Shown here one piece after another: positions 1-11,823 of a DNA stretch of 64,000 bases. The stretch's first letter is position 1. The number at the start of each line of letters is the position of its first letter. The stretch lies in assembly GCA_027625915.1 (NCBI GenBank), contig JANTQA010000033.1, positions 4,464,001 to 4,528,000 of the forward strand, given 5' to 3'. The stretch is from Anaeramoeba flamelloides. Its lineage: Eukaryota > Metamonada > Anaeramoebidae. A model generated the notes under the pieces. That model did no database searches, was not told where the DNA came from, and worked only from the letters and a program-made list of their open reading frames with translations. Both the position numbers and the translations under genes were made by a program.

Positions 1-288
1 CTCTTATAATCTAAAGCAAGTTTAAAAATTACCATTTTCAGAATTAATAGTAAACTTTACTAAAACTTGGATTTTTGATAAAATAGCATGATCTACTTTA
101 GTTATCAACCATTCAAATGATTATTCTACACACACCACAGATTAATGAATTTGTAACACATTTAAACCTGGATTTATCAAAAATTCAAATAGTTATCAAT
201 AGGATTTGATTTTCAATTTTACTAATGTTCCCAATTAAAAATGGTGTCCAACCATTTTTCTGTGTCCAACATTTTTCTCTCAACAGTT
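1..288 (-). mobile_element. Family J TIR element, cut by window edge
   Basis: This stretch is the reverse complement, with scattered changes, of 35616-35912, so it is an inverted dispersed copy of the same element. It ends on the right with CTCAACAGT followed by TA. That matches the terminal inverted repeat of the full copy at 35616-36084. The other end lies outside the window. No coding frame is visible. The TA flank and the TIR suggest a non-autonomous Tc1/mariner-like element; that class assignment is inferred. Confidence 0.7.
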
Positions 289-1179
289 AGATGATTTTCT
301 GAATTCTTCTTGTTTGTGATGAAATTTCTCTTAAAATATCACTAAATAAATAAAACAAAATATTTAATTTTCAAAATTTGTAACAAAAATAAAAAAATTA
401 CTATGATGATAAATTTACAAGACTTAACTTGTAAAATATTGAGAATTGAAAAAATATTGATACCAATTCTATGAATTAAATTTATTTATTTGAATATTTT
501 TGAATATTTTGAATATTAACTTTTTTGGATAAATAAAAAGAAATTTTTCGATACTTTTTATTTTTTCATAAAATTTTGGTTAGAAGTATATTTTTAAAAG
601 TTGAGTATTGTTTACAAAGAATTATAATGTGATGTTCATGTTATTTCATTTGAAAAAAAAAAAGCTGAATTTTTAAAAAATAAACTTCATTTCAAATATT
701 GTGACTCACGACGATCCTGAAAAACATTTTTTAAAAAAAAAAATTAAACATATTTTTAAATTTTTCACTTTTTAATAACTTCACATATCATAGATACTAG
801 TGGTGAATAAAAGATTTTAGATCAAATATTTTTTTGAAAGATATTTTAAATTAAAGTTGAAAAATGCAATTTTACAGGTTCTTTTAAAGATTTTTTATGA
901 AATTTAATATTTAGAAATTTGAAATTTTTTTTTTTTCATATCCAAGTGGTGATAATAATATATTTCGAAAAAATTTTAAATTTAATAAATATCTTTCAAA
1001 TATATAATAAATTATTTTAACTATTAAAGAATTCTTTATTAATTTTATTTGAAAAAAATATTTTTTTTCATGATTTTCCGTTAGGTTTTTTTTTATTTTT
1101 GAAATGAACAGAAAATTTAAATAAATTTTTAGTTTATTACAAAAAGTAAAAAAAAAAACCAAGGACACTCTAGTAAGGT

Positions 1180-2275
1180 TTTCTTGAGTTTTTTGTTTAT
1201 TTGGAAAATCATTAGATTTTCGTTAGGTTTTTTTTACTTTAGAAATAAACCGAAAATTTTAATAAATTTTCGGTATATTTCTAAAGTAAAAAAAACCGAG
1301 AACACTTCACAAATAAAATATAAAACCTCACAAAAACCTCGAACACTTAACAAATAAAACAGAAAACACCAAGAAAACATAGGACACCCTAGTTAGGTTT
1401 TTTTTAATTTTTCGAATAAAAATTGTTTTAGCTTTTCCATAATCTAAAAGAATTGAGTAAAATCTATGATTTTTTTCTATTCTTTTGAATTCTGGAAAAG
1501 ATCTGTTAGGTTTTTTTTTAATTTGAGAAATAAAAAGAAAATTTCTTAAATAAAAAAAACCTAGGCAATCTATGGCACTCTACGGACACTTTCGTTAGGT
1601 TTTCCAGAATTTGAGAGAAAAGAGTACAGTCAGTACAACTTTTAAGGCACAAACTTTCAACAAAATTTAAGGGACAGAAAAATCCCAAATTAAGGTACAA
1701 AATTTATAATTTTTTTTTTTAAAATTTTATTTTACTAGAATTTGAATTTTGTGCTTTAATTTGGTATTTTACTGTGCCTTAAATTTCGTTGAAAGTTTCT
1801 GCCTTAAAAGTGGAACTGACTGTAAATTATCTTTGATTTTGCTCTAGTATTTTGAATTCTGGAAAACACAGGAAACTTTCTTTAGGTTTTTTATATACAT
1901 TTGAAATAAAATGAACATTTAAATACATTTTCTGTTTATTTCAAAGATTAAGAAAAAATGCTCTTATCTTTTACAAAATTCTATTGAATTTTGTAAAATT
2001 TTTTATTTTACTCAATTCCTTTGAATCCCAGAAAACTGTCGTTAATTTTTTTTAATTTAAAAGTATTAAAAAAATCTTTGATTTTACTCAATTCTTTTAA
2101 ATTCCAGAAAAGCAACATTAGATTTTATTTAATTTATGAAAAAAAAAAAACTGAAAATTAAATAAATTTTTCTCTTTATTTCAAAAATAAAAAAAACAAC
2201 GGTCAGCTTCAACATAATTTAAACGAATTGAGTAAAATCCTAAATTTTACTCATTTTTTTGAAATTCATGAATCC
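1180..2275. repeat. Family D cluster of nested palindromes
   Basis: Two palindromic motifs alternate here. One reads CTTTTCCAGAATT, then AAAAGAATTGAGTAAAATC, then their complement (clear at 1432-1500, 2055-2110 and 2217-2275). The other is GTTAGGTTTTTTTTAC followed by AAATAAACCGAAAATTT and its complement (1225-1310, 1505-1560, 1885-1960, 2105-2200). The same motifs recur at 19030-19660, 24065-24235 and 62090-62405. The piece at 1605-1866 is split by a MITE. Nothing here looks protein-coding. Confidence 0.65.
1627..1822. mobile_element. MITE family A, copy 1
   Basis: This is a 196-bp, almost fully palindromic element. It begins CAGTCAGT and ends ACTGACTG, with TA directly outside both ends. 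The arms carry the family words AAGGCACAAACTTTC and CTCAAATTAAGGCACAAAA and their complements. The TA duplication and the CAGT start are typical of Tc1/mariner-type TIRs, so it is probably a Tc1-like MITE. It sits inside a family D palindrome, in the word GAGTAAAATC. Confidence 0.85.
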
Positions 2276-2495
2276 CAAAAACTCGAAGTACTCTTCAATA
2301 ATTATCAAAAGGAATTTTTTTTTAATATTTCTTTTTTATTAGATGTGTTAAGATATATAAGAACAATTTGTTATTTTCTTTCAAAATCGATATTGCCAAG
2401 TTATATTGGGCTAAAATTCAACCTTTCATTTATTTGTTTTTTTTTACAGCAAAAAAGCCCTTTTTTTCTTAGCTAGATACTTTTAAAAAATATTA

Positions 2496-2692
2496 CAGTC
2501 AGTTTCACTTTTAAGGCACAAACTTAAAACGAAATTTAAGGTACAAAAAAATCTCAAATTAAGGCACAAAATTTGGAATTTTTTTTTTTACAATTTATTT
2601 TTACTAGAATTTGAATTTTGTGCCTTAATTTGAGATTTTTTTTGTGCCTTAAATTTCGTTGATAGTTTGTGCCTTAAAAGTGAAACTGACTG
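2496..2692. mobile_element. MITE family A, copy 2
   Basis: This 197-bp palindromic copy has TA on both sides (2494-2495 and 2693-2694). Its outer arms match copy 1 closely: CAGTCAGTTTCACTTTTAAG on the left and the complementary word on the right. The loop holds a T-run and TTTACTAGAATTTGAATT. It has no coding capacity. Confidence 0.88.
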
Positions 2693-2836
2693 TATATTAC
2701 TAATAACCATAAATACAAAGACCATGTGTGATTCGAAGTTCGGGTATTTAGATTATATTGTGAATAAACTTTATTTTAACTAAGGTGAAAGGTTAATAAA
2801 TGTAATATTTTGATCTAAATACAAATTTTCAATTTT

Positions 2837-3600
2837 TTTTTACCCACTAGTTACTTGAAATAATAAATTAAAAAAACAAATATCTTTTTGTATTCAAGAA
2901 CTAATAATTATTAATTCTGATTCCTAATTCGCTTTGAAATTCTTAATACGGTCAGTTCCACTTTTCATGCACAAACTTTCTACGAAATTTAAGGCACAAA
3001 AAAAATCTCAAATTAAGGCACAAAATTCAAATTCTAGTAAAATAATTTGTGAAAATTAAAATTCCAAAAACTGTGCCTTAATTTAAGATTTTTTTGTGCC
3101 TTAAATTTCGTTGAAAGTTTGTGCCTTAAAAGTGAAAATGACTGTATATAAAAACCTGGTATTTTAAAAATTAAAAAATAAAAAATAAAAATTAATAAAA
3201 AGCGAGTTATTATTTTTGAAATAAATCTTATAGATTTTTTATTGCTGAACTTTAATTGAAAAAAAGTTAACAAGAAGATTTTTTAACTCTTAATTAAATT
3301 CGTTTGAAAAGACATAACATAGTTTCAATTTTCTAATTCAATATTTGTTCTTTCAAAGATCTTATTTTTTTCCACATTATCTTTTGCAAAAAAAAACAAA
3401 TGAAAAGAAAAAAAAAGAAAAAAAAAAAAAAAAAAAAAAAAAGAAAAAAATCAAAAAAGAAAAATTTCCAAAATTAAAGTAAAAATTCAAAGAAATTAGA
3501 AAAAATGATTCTGATCCAAAAATTTGAAAATATTTTTGTGATAAGAATGCTCGAATAAACCATAAAAGCAACTATCCATTAACATTATTAAGAAAGTCAA
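2837..3600 (+). repeat. Family C dispersed repeat, copy 1 (interrupted by a MITE)
   Basis: This matches 17395-17975 and 42020-42620 in order and orientation. Shared blocks are TTGAAATAATAAATT, AAAACCTGGTATTTTAAAAA, GATTTTTTATTGCTGA, GACATAACATAGTTTCAATT, a long A-rich tract, and AAAAAATGATTCTGATCCAAA. The A-rich middle yields short Phe/Lys-rich open frames on either strand that have no other support. The class of the repeat is unknown. Confidence 0.65.
2949..3144. mobile_element. MITE family A, copy 3 (inside family C)
   Basis: This is a 196-bp copy flanked by TA. The flanking DNA (TTCTTAATA on the left, TATAAAAACCTGGTA on the right) joins into the family C sequence found uninterrupted at 17500-17525 and 42130-42155. 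The copy therefore inserted into an existing family C repeat. Confidence 0.86.
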
Positions 3601-5170
3601 AATTATAGAAAAATAGTTTACATCAAAAATATATGTTTTTATTTTTATCGAATTTCCCAACTTAAGAAAATAATTTTAAAATTTGTATATCTGAATTAAA
3701 AAAAAATAATTTATATAATAAAGCAAAAAATTTTAATATTAATAATAAAAGATGAAGAAAATTTCATTCTGTTTATACATCCCTTGTAAGTAAGAAATTT
3801 ATTTTTGACTTTTTAATAAAAATTACTCAATATAAACTTAAGAATTTGGGTAAAAAAAAGTATTTAATTACACCTCTAAATAATAATAAAATATGCATTT
3901 TTTCACATTTAGAAGAGAAAAAAAACATCTTTAACTCTTTTTTTTTAATTTTTATTCATATTGTTTTTACGACAATCCTTTCTTTCTTTCTTTTCTTCCT
4001 ATTTTTCGTTTGTCATTAGTTAAAAAATTCTTCTTTTTATTTTGTATAAGAGAAGTTATTTTGTGAGTAAGGGTTTTACAGAAATAATAGCTTGTATAAA
4101 AAATTCAAATAAATTTAGGGTTACAATTTCAAAAGTCTGTAATTACTTGAATCACATCTTTTGAATAATAATAATAATAATAATATATTTATTCTATTTC
4201 AAAAAAATCGATATTTTTCAGCAATATATTACAATTTCAAGACTAATTTAAGAAGTACATTTTTCAAATTCACTAGTCTTCATATTGATCATTTATTCAT
4301 ACATTTAAATTGTTATGTATATTTTTTTCTTAAATACTTTTATTTTTCGACTAAAATATATTCATATTTTATTGTTTCAAGACGCATTTATTTGAGATAT
4401 TTATGAACTTTAAAATTTGAATAGTATTTATTCAATCTTTAAATTTGTTTTTAGTGTAGTTTTTTTTTTGGAATTCTTTACTTTTTATACTAGAGTGATC
4501 AAAATAATACATTTACAAGAACTATAGTCCTTGTTTCAGATTAAATCGGCTCTTTTTTTTTTTTTTTTCTTCTTATTCCAAGGAAAAACTAATTGACTAG
4601 TCAATAGTATACTTAAGTTCAAAAATAATTCAGAGGGTAAAATCCTTGATATTTTCAGTAAAAATTCAATTTAGAATGCAATTGTTTCAAAATTTTTAGT
4701 TATTTTTGAAATGTTTTTGAAATTTTTTGTTCTATTAATGGTATTAAATCTAAAATTTAACTCTATTTTTTGAGAAAAACTCTCGAATTTAATCCTTTAT
4801 TTTTTGAATTTCTTTTTAAATAATAGAACTATTTGAAATCAATACCAGATTTACTTATAAGTTATTGTTGGTTTTCTTTGATCTGTATTTGTATAGTTCT
4901 TATATAAAAAAAAAAAACGCTTATTATTTTGAAAAACTGATTAAACTTTTCTTACTGCCTTATTGTGAAACAGCAAAGACGATATTGTAATTTATGATTA
5001 ACTTTGTGTTATTATTTTATTAGTAGAACTTTTACCAACATTACTAACATCGACACAGAATAAAATTCACCTCCAATAATAACATACTTTAATTTTTCTC
5101 TCTACAGATTAGACACTGATCCCTAAAAATCTAATATTTATTTTTGTTGTTTGGAAAAAACGAGAAAACT
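3601..5170. other. Intergenic, no gene seen
   Basis: This is AT-rich DNA with a short AAT microsatellite (about 4162-4186) and T-runs (4551-4569). The only open frames are short and hydrophobic or Asn/Ile/Phe-rich, as expected from base composition. I see no gene. Confidence 0.6.
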
Positions 5171-5174
5171 AGGG

Positions 5175-5605
5175 AACAATAGTTCAACTAAGTTTTTTTT
5201 TTTGAAATATTAATAGAATCACGGAAAACTGAAAATGAAATGTAAAATCAATTAAAAGAAGAATCAAATTAACTTCAAATAATAATCCATTAAATTATTT
5301 TCAATCAAACCAACACTTACAATTTAAATCTTCAAGATTTATTGAAATCGTGAAAGTATGTTTGGAGATCTCAAAAATAGATCAATTTTTTCAACAAATT
5401 GAGAATAATTGATCAATCAATGAAAAACCCAGACCAAAAGATTGTATTATAAAAACTGTTATTGTGCTGATTCCTCAATTTTGTCTTTAACCATTTCTTG
5501 TTTCGTTTATTAATTACTCGCATTTTTCATTCTCCATAATCTTCTTAATTAAACATCTTGTTGAACTTTTTTTGCCTGTTTCACTTTTTTTCTGAGGGGG
5601 TTAGT
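5175..5605 (-). mobile_element. Family B element, reverse copy, diverged
   Basis: Read on the minus strand, this has the family B order: GTGAAACAGG near one end, then ACAATAACAGTTTTTATAAT, then TTTTTCATTGATTGATCAAT, then TTGAGATCTCCAAA. These are the blocks of the copies at 25993-26391 and 36366-36979. The ends are blurred, so the limits are approximate. Confidence 0.55.
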
Positions 5606-5972
5606 GGAAAACAAAAACAATAAAAATTTAAAAAAATTTTTTTACTCAAAAATTCAACTTTAAACTCAAACCGAAAAAAGAACACGTTAATTTAAATTCT
5701 AAAAAGTCTTATTGATAATTTCTTTGGTGAAGATTGGTTACCTTTTAAACATTCAAGTTATTAATTCCGATTTTGGAAAAATCAATTTGGTTTTTTAAAA
5801 TGGTTAATGTTAGAATTAAAAAGTATGTGTTTTGTTATTTTGAAATCCAATTCCCTTGTGAATTTTTACACACCCACTCTCCCTCGTATGATGAAAGAAA
5901 AGGGGATCAGTCTCAACAATCAAATAACTTGGGAGTATTTGTTCCTTGAATTTTATCGATTCCAGAACTACT

Positions 5973-6135
5973 ATTTATTTGAATTCTAAATAGGTAAAAA
6001 TGTTCAACTTCAATTTTAATTTCCTTTTTCAAAGAAAGTCACAAAATCCCAACACCTTTCTTCTTTGAGAATTCAATTTCTATAAAAAAAATATGAAAAA
6101 TGAAGTGAAAATTTTTTCCTATTTCAAATTCCAAT
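5973..6135. mobile_element. Family I palindrome, copy 1
   Basis: The left end, TTTGAATTCTAAATAGG, is matched by the inverted right end near 6110-6130 (CCTATTTCAAATTCC). The inner words around AAAATTTTCACTTC match the palindrome at 37000-37160. It has no coding capacity and the boundaries are approximate. Confidence 0.45.
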
Positions 6136-6575
6136 ACCAATAATGTTTTTAGAAAGTTTTCCGTTTTTCACTGACTATTATTTTTGCCAGTTTTATTGAT
6201 AATTTAAGTTAACCTTGAATTGAACAAAACAAATCTTGAATAACCCCTCAATAAAAATTTCTGATCAGATAAAAATTAAAACTAATTTTAATTCTTTTTG
6301 TTTTGATCTAAAAGAAATAAAAGCCGTTTAATTTGTGGTTGGTAAATTGTTCATATCAAAAGGAAATTGAAGTATAAAACTTTTGATAAATCACAAATTT
6401 CATTATTTTTATTTCCTATAACCGGACTTATTATTTAATATATAAATATTTTCAAAGTATAATCAATTTCAAAAGTTAACACTTCAATCAAATTCACTTA
6501 AAACCGGAGTTTGGAAAAAACTGGACTTACTATAACAAAATTAACACAATATTCTAATAAATAATTTTTAACAAT

Positions 6576-7518
6576 ATGGGAAACAAAATTGATGCAGTTG
6601 ATCATGGCCTTTTTTTGGGGAACGCGAAGGGTTCAGAAGACAAAGAGTTGATGAAAAAACATGAGGTATGATTTTGTTAATATTTACATTTGAAGCACCT
6701 TTTTTGTCTCAAAAATAATAAAACACAAAGTGTTATTTGCTTTTATACTAAATCTTCGTACAAAAAAAAAAAACAAAAACAAAAAAACAAAAAACAAAAA
6801 ACAAAAAAACAAAAAAAAAAAACAGATCACCCATATACTAAATGTGTGTTATGAACCAAATCACTTCCCCAACGATTTTAAATATTTTCAACAAAAACTC
6901 TACGACACAAAGGATGAGTTTATTTTACCTGAATTTCCAAAATTAATTTCGTTCATTGAGAGAGCTTTGAAGAAAAAAGGAAACAATGTTTTTGTTCACT
7001 GCGAAAAGGGGGTCTCAAGAAGCGCCACTATAGTGATAGCGTACATCATGTACAAGCACCAAATCAACTCGGATCAGGCCTACCAATTTGTGCATGAAAA
7101 CAGACCGGAGATCCAGCCGAACAAAGGCTTTCTCCAGCAATTGAAGCTCTGGGGGAGACTCAAATACAATTTAAAGGGAGAAACCAAATACCATAAGGAG
7201 TTTAGGAATTTATGCCTAATTCACAACGCATTCAAATGCTTTGGAAAAATCGACTCCATTAATGTCGAGAATTGTAAAAGTTGCCAGATCTTTCATGATA
7301 TAACAAAAACCATATCTGTGAAAAACGGGTTCATCTCACAAAAAAAGGCCAAAAAATTAAACAAACTTACCAAGAAAAGAAAAAAGAAAAAAAGAGTTGA
7401 GGAATTGATTAATAACTGTGTCAAATCGTCTTCTTGGCCAGACTACTCTTCTTCTAATTGGGAAAATAACAAATTTTATCAGGAGTGTTTATTACCAATT
7501 AAACAATTGGTGAAATAA
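6576..7518 (+). CDS. DUSP22/JSP1-like dual-specificity phosphatase
   Basis: The protein should remove phosphate from Tyr and Ser/Thr residues of signalling proteins. Two exons, 6576-6665 and 6826-7518, are joined across a 160-nt GTATGA...ACAG intron in phase 0, giving 260 residues. The first exon opens MGNKID and is followed by GLFLGN, as in DUSP15/22, where Gly2 is N-myristoylated; membrane anchoring here is inferred. Exon 2 carries THILNVCYE, a probable general acid Asp57, and the signature HCEKGVSRSATIVIAY with catalytic Cys89 and Arg95. Asp57 and the Cys are at nearly the same positions as in human DUSP22. A Lys-rich tail of about 100 residues with several Cys (CKSC) follows the domain; its role is unknown. 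Exon 2 by itself is open further upstream, but that would read through A-rich intron sequence. The phosphatase assignment is firm; the subfamily is a good inference. Confidence 0.88.
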
Positions 7519-8327
7519 TTGACTTAGTTTTTCATTTGAATTGATTTTTAATTTTTTTTCAGTCAAAACAAACAAAAATAATTTTCAAAATCTTAACAAA
7601 TAATTATTAACAAATTTTGAAAACAATATATCGTTATTTTTCTTTTTTATGGGAAAATATATTTATTAGGGACATTTGTAACAATAATTAAATTTATTAT
7701 TTCTTGCAATTGAAAACTATATAGTGTGTAAATAAAATAATTAACTTTTTTATTTTTTTTTTTATATATTGTTTTTTTAATTTCTTGAGAATGTTTTATA
7801 CCAGATCGATATTGAATCAGAACCATAATTTAGAGAAACCAAACAATTCTTGAATCATAATCTTTTTTACTTTTCAATAAGATTTTGGATAATTTAATTT
7901 CTTAAACATTTTTATGGAACTAAAAGTTCATAACTTTTTTATCCGTAAAATGTTTTAATGAAGACATCTTTTTTAATATACATTAATTAAAATCATTTTT
8001 GCTCAAAATCAGACTAAAATAAATAATAATAATAATAATTACAGTCAATCCAAAGTTACGGTGACATTTTTTAAAAATCTATATCAACATCAACATTTTA
8101 TATTGAAAAAATTTCACGGTAGCCTTGTAACAGCTGTATATAGTGATTTTAAATTGTGTTATTCCTTTTTTTTAATTAAACTCCACTTCTATGTTTTTAA
8201 CAGACCAAATTTCAATTTTTCAAAAAAAATCTTATTAAATAGATTCTCGAAGAAATACCAAATTATAACCAATTACTAATTGAAATGTTACCAATTTTTT
8301 ATAAATTATAATACTCACAAAACCAAA
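7519..8327. other. 3' flank of phosphatase, no gene seen
   Basis: This stretch is AT-rich with T-runs and an AAT microsatellite near 8022-8038. I recognise no gene or repeat family. A short Phe-rich open frame at 8061-8279 has no ATG-context, family or codon support. Confidence 0.55.
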
Positions 8328-9030
8328 AATAAATAATTATCAATACTTAAAAACTATCCGTATTATAAAAATTTTAGATATCAGTGTAAAACAAAAAAAC
8401 ATTTTAATAAATTTCTTAAAAATTTTTACCAGAATATTGATAGATCAAATGGTTAGATACAATCACTAATTTAATTTTAGTTTTTCTATTTGAAACAACT
8501 CAGCAATAACTTAATATTAATTGTTAAAAAAAAAATCGAATAGTAAAATTTGTTGAAAATTTAATAACCAAACAAAATTTCATAATAAATGGCCCAATTT
8601 TTATTTATTATTTTTTTTTTAATTTGATTTTTTGACCAAAAAAAAATATTTCGGGTGCATAGAACTATTAATGTTAAAATGGTAATTTGTTCAAATAATA
8701 GATACATTCAACTTATAAAAATATTTATTTTTCAAAATTTTATTTTTAATATATCAATCATTTTGAAATGGGCTTGATTATTAATCGATCATATTTTCAA
8801 AACATTAAATAAATAATTATCAATACTAATAAATCAAGGTGTGTTAAAAAAATTTTGGAGAGAGCTAAACAAAAAAATGCATTGCTAAATTTGTTTAAAA
8901 ATTCTATTAGGAATATTGATCCATCAAGTGGTTTGAGATTATCAACTAATTTTATTTGAATCCCTCTATTTTGAAGAACTGAAATTAATTTAATATGAAC
9001 TGTTCAAAAAATCACAGATCAAACGAAAGA
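8328..9030 (+). repeat. Family G direct repeats around an E-type half element
   Basis: Two diverged direct copies, about 8328-8560 and 8807-9030, share AATAAATAATTATCAATACT, then AAAATTTT, AAACAAAAAAA and a block around AATATTGATAGATCAAATGG. A third copy is at about 61590-61810. Between the two lies 8575-8782, with ends ATAATAAATGGCCCAATTTT and TCATTTTGAAATGGGC. These match the shorter half of family E. The half element may have inserted within or beside a tandem G pair. Confidence 0.5.
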
Positions 9031-10553
9031 GGTTACCTAATTCCAAAAATGATATGAAAATAAAAATTGTTAAAAGAATGAAAAAATGCTTTGTGTATTT
9101 ATCAAAAATAAAAATTATCGCACATTTGAAGGAAATTATATTATTTTCATCATTCTAACTGTTTTTTAATAGATTTAAAATTTTGAATTTGAGTTTAGAT
9201 TGATCTGATTAACGCTATTCCAAAAAAAATTAAGTTTCATAAAAGTAATAAAACTTTTCCATCAAATTATATTTTCTAATTTTTTTCTTTTAATAAAAGG
9301 GGAAAAAATAAGCTTTTGATATTTTGAGTGGATTTTGGAATGAAAAAATACTTTATAAATCTTTGAATACTCACTCTTTTCAAAATTTAATAAAAATTCA
9401 AGTTTTAATTCAAAAAAAGTTTTAAAGTTTATATATTGCTATATCTATTCAACAATTATTTTTATTTCGCTTCTGTTTATTCATAAAAAACAATTTTTGA
9501 TTAAAAGTTATTTATTGAAAAATAAAAAATTATCAAATAATAAATATATATATTCCTAAAAACTCATTAGATATCAAGGTTAAGTGAGTCTTATAAAGTA
9601 AACATTTTTGTTAAAACACTATTCTTGAAGATATGATATTTTGTTTTTTTTTTCAATTAGAATTAAATTTATTATTCATAGTAAACTAAAATTAATTTTT
9701 TCCACACAACCAAAATGGTTCAAAGAATCGTAGAAATAGAATTTCATTCAAATTGAAATAAATTTTAATTTTTGAAATCTATCAAAATCATTTTTTCATC
9801 AACAAGTTTTTTGTTTTTGTTTTATTTTTTGAGTAACCTAACTTGTTTTATGTTAATGGAACTATTTTTTTCTGAATGATTGATATTAGGTTAGAGTTGA
9901 GTTTTTCAAAACAGTAGAACTTAAATAAAATTACTTGATGATATCTAATCATTTGAATGATCATTATTCAGATAGAGAATTTAAACAAATTAATTAATTA
10001 CTTTTTTATTTTAACTTATTCTCTCGGAAATTTTTAACATTGATCATTTATTAGTATTGAATAATTATTTTATTTTTTCATTTTTGGGTATTGGAAATTA
10101 TTTGTAAACAATGGTTTATAGTTCAATTTATTGGTGATTGAATTTTTGTATCTCTTTTTTTTTTTTTTTTTTTTTTCAAAAATTATGAATTTTAGTGTAT
10201 TAGAAATTCTGAATTGGAGTTTATAAGAACTTTACTTATTTAATTTATTATTGGAAGAGAATTCATATAAAAAATTGTAAAAATAAATATTTCAAAAATC
10301 TAAAAATAGAAACTCTATAGTATGTGTTAAAAAAAGAAATCATTAATCAAAATGAGATATATGTCTTCTAACTCAATGATGAATTTTTTATAAAGTATTA
10401 ATTCTTTCAATCTCTCTTAAAAAAGTCCCCACTTTTTTTATATAAAGGTGGTATTGTTTTTGTTTATTATTTTTTTTTGGTGTTGGTTTGGTTGTTTTTC
10501 ATTATTTGTTTTTGTTCTTGACATTTTTAGATCTATTTGATATTTTAACTGGT
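9031..10553. other. Intergenic, no gene seen
   Basis: AT-rich DNA, including a T-run of about 20 at 10157-10176. Near 10425-10440 the word AAAAGTCCCCACTTTTTTTA is the complement of a word at 31691-31707. I recognise no gene here. Confidence 0.5.
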
Positions 10554-10784
10554 TCAATTATTTGTTGTTGTTGGTCCTACCACTGCTACTACTTCTTGAA
10601 TTTCTTTAAAGGCCTTTGGCAATATGAGTATTTTAAAAGCTTCGTGCCTTGTTGATTGAGTTGTTGATCATTTTTAGAAAGCTGTTGGTTGGGTTTTTGT
10701 TGTAGTCATTTCTTCAGATGGTTTTATTATGGATGTTGTTATTATAGTTATAAGTGGTTGTTGGTTTTTTGATGTAATTTGGGA
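10554..10784 (-). pseudogene. Possible decayed coding stretch, unidentified
   Basis: The plus strand is strikingly G/T-rich (GTTGTTGTTGG words). Read on the minus strand, one frame stays open for 76 codons except for a TAA and a TGA two codons apart in the middle. The peptide is Thr/Gln/Lys-rich, then contains FKILILPKAFKEIQEVVAVV. Such codon-like composition is rare in the surrounding DNA. It could be a pseudogene, two exons with a missed short intron, or chance. No family is recognised. Confidence 0.22.
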
Positions 10785-10899
10785 TCATTTGTTGTTGTTA
10801 ACTGGCACTATTAACTAATTACTATTTTAAATAAAGGAAAAAAAAGAATCTTTATTTAGTTTCTTGATTTTTTCAGAGAAAAAGAATATAAACTCCATT

Positions 10900-11095
10900 T
10901 CAAAAACATTGTCCAATTAAAAATCAAATTTTAAAGAAAAATATTTGTACAACTTGAGGTGATCTATTATAATTAACAAATTGCTATTCAAATATTCAAT
11001 TAAATACACTAGAATATTTTTTTCTGTTCTAAAAACAACAATAAATAAGTAAAAAAAAAATTAAAAAAAAATTTTACCATTTATTCTGAAATTAA
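10900..11095 (-). mobile_element. Family E half element, diverged
   Basis: The order of words matches the first ~205 bp of the element at 30301-30812: CCAATTAAAAATCAAATTTTAAA, ATATTTGTACAACTTGAGGTGATCTATTATAAT, then an A-rich run and ACCATTTATTCTGAAA. This is the same unit seen at 8575-8782. No coding frame is present and the limits are approximate. Confidence 0.5.
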
Positions 11096-11823
11096 GTTTA
11101 TTTAGGCAAAATAAAGAGCAAAAAAGAGTTAATTAAAACGATTGTAACGACATATCAAAATTTAATTTTTTATATACACTTTAATCGGACTCAATAAACT
11201 TTATCTCAAATCTAGAACAAAAGTGTTCTTCTTTTGTTTCCCAAAACAGAACAAAAAAAAAATCTTTAAAACCACAGTAAAGCTAAAAAAAACGAAAACT
11301 TTCATCTTACTGTAAAAGGAAAACAAAAGATTTGAAGATCTTGAAAAGTATAACAGATTATTTCAAGTTCTAGATAAAAATTATAGGAAAAATTGTGTGT
11401 TCTTTAGTAATTTTGTTAAATTGTGAAAAATATCTTTCTCATATAAATTTTAAAATCTTGAGTTTGGAAGTATAATAGACATAAGCTGTTTAACGATTAA
11501 TTTTAGAAGCAAAAGATATTTTCAAATAATCAAACCAAATTATCAATAATCACTTAAAAAGAAAAAAAAATTTGATGGTTACTAAAAATTATTATTATTC
11601 AGTAAATTTCAATACCTTTATGGTGAAACCCACGCTTTAATACTATTTGGTATTAAATTAATGATTGAAATTTGTGTCTAATTTTTAAGAAACATTCATT
11701 TTTTATCTTTTTTCAAAATTGTGTCTCTTCTTTGAAAACATTTAAAAAAAAGACTAACAAAATTGAGCCAATTCAAGAACAGTTCAGCAGTTATTGTTCT
11801 CAATCATCTTAAAATCCAAAAAT

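Noticed and set aside
3377-3571. Phe-rich frames through A-tracts (also at 17707-17925 and 42384-42602)
   Set aside because: They are in the A-rich middle of family C repeats and differ between copies.
5807-5989. 60-residue frame with an ATG and a moderately balanced peptide
   Set aside because: It lies between family B and family I repeats, overlaps the start of the latter, and has no family feature, splice partner or second copy.
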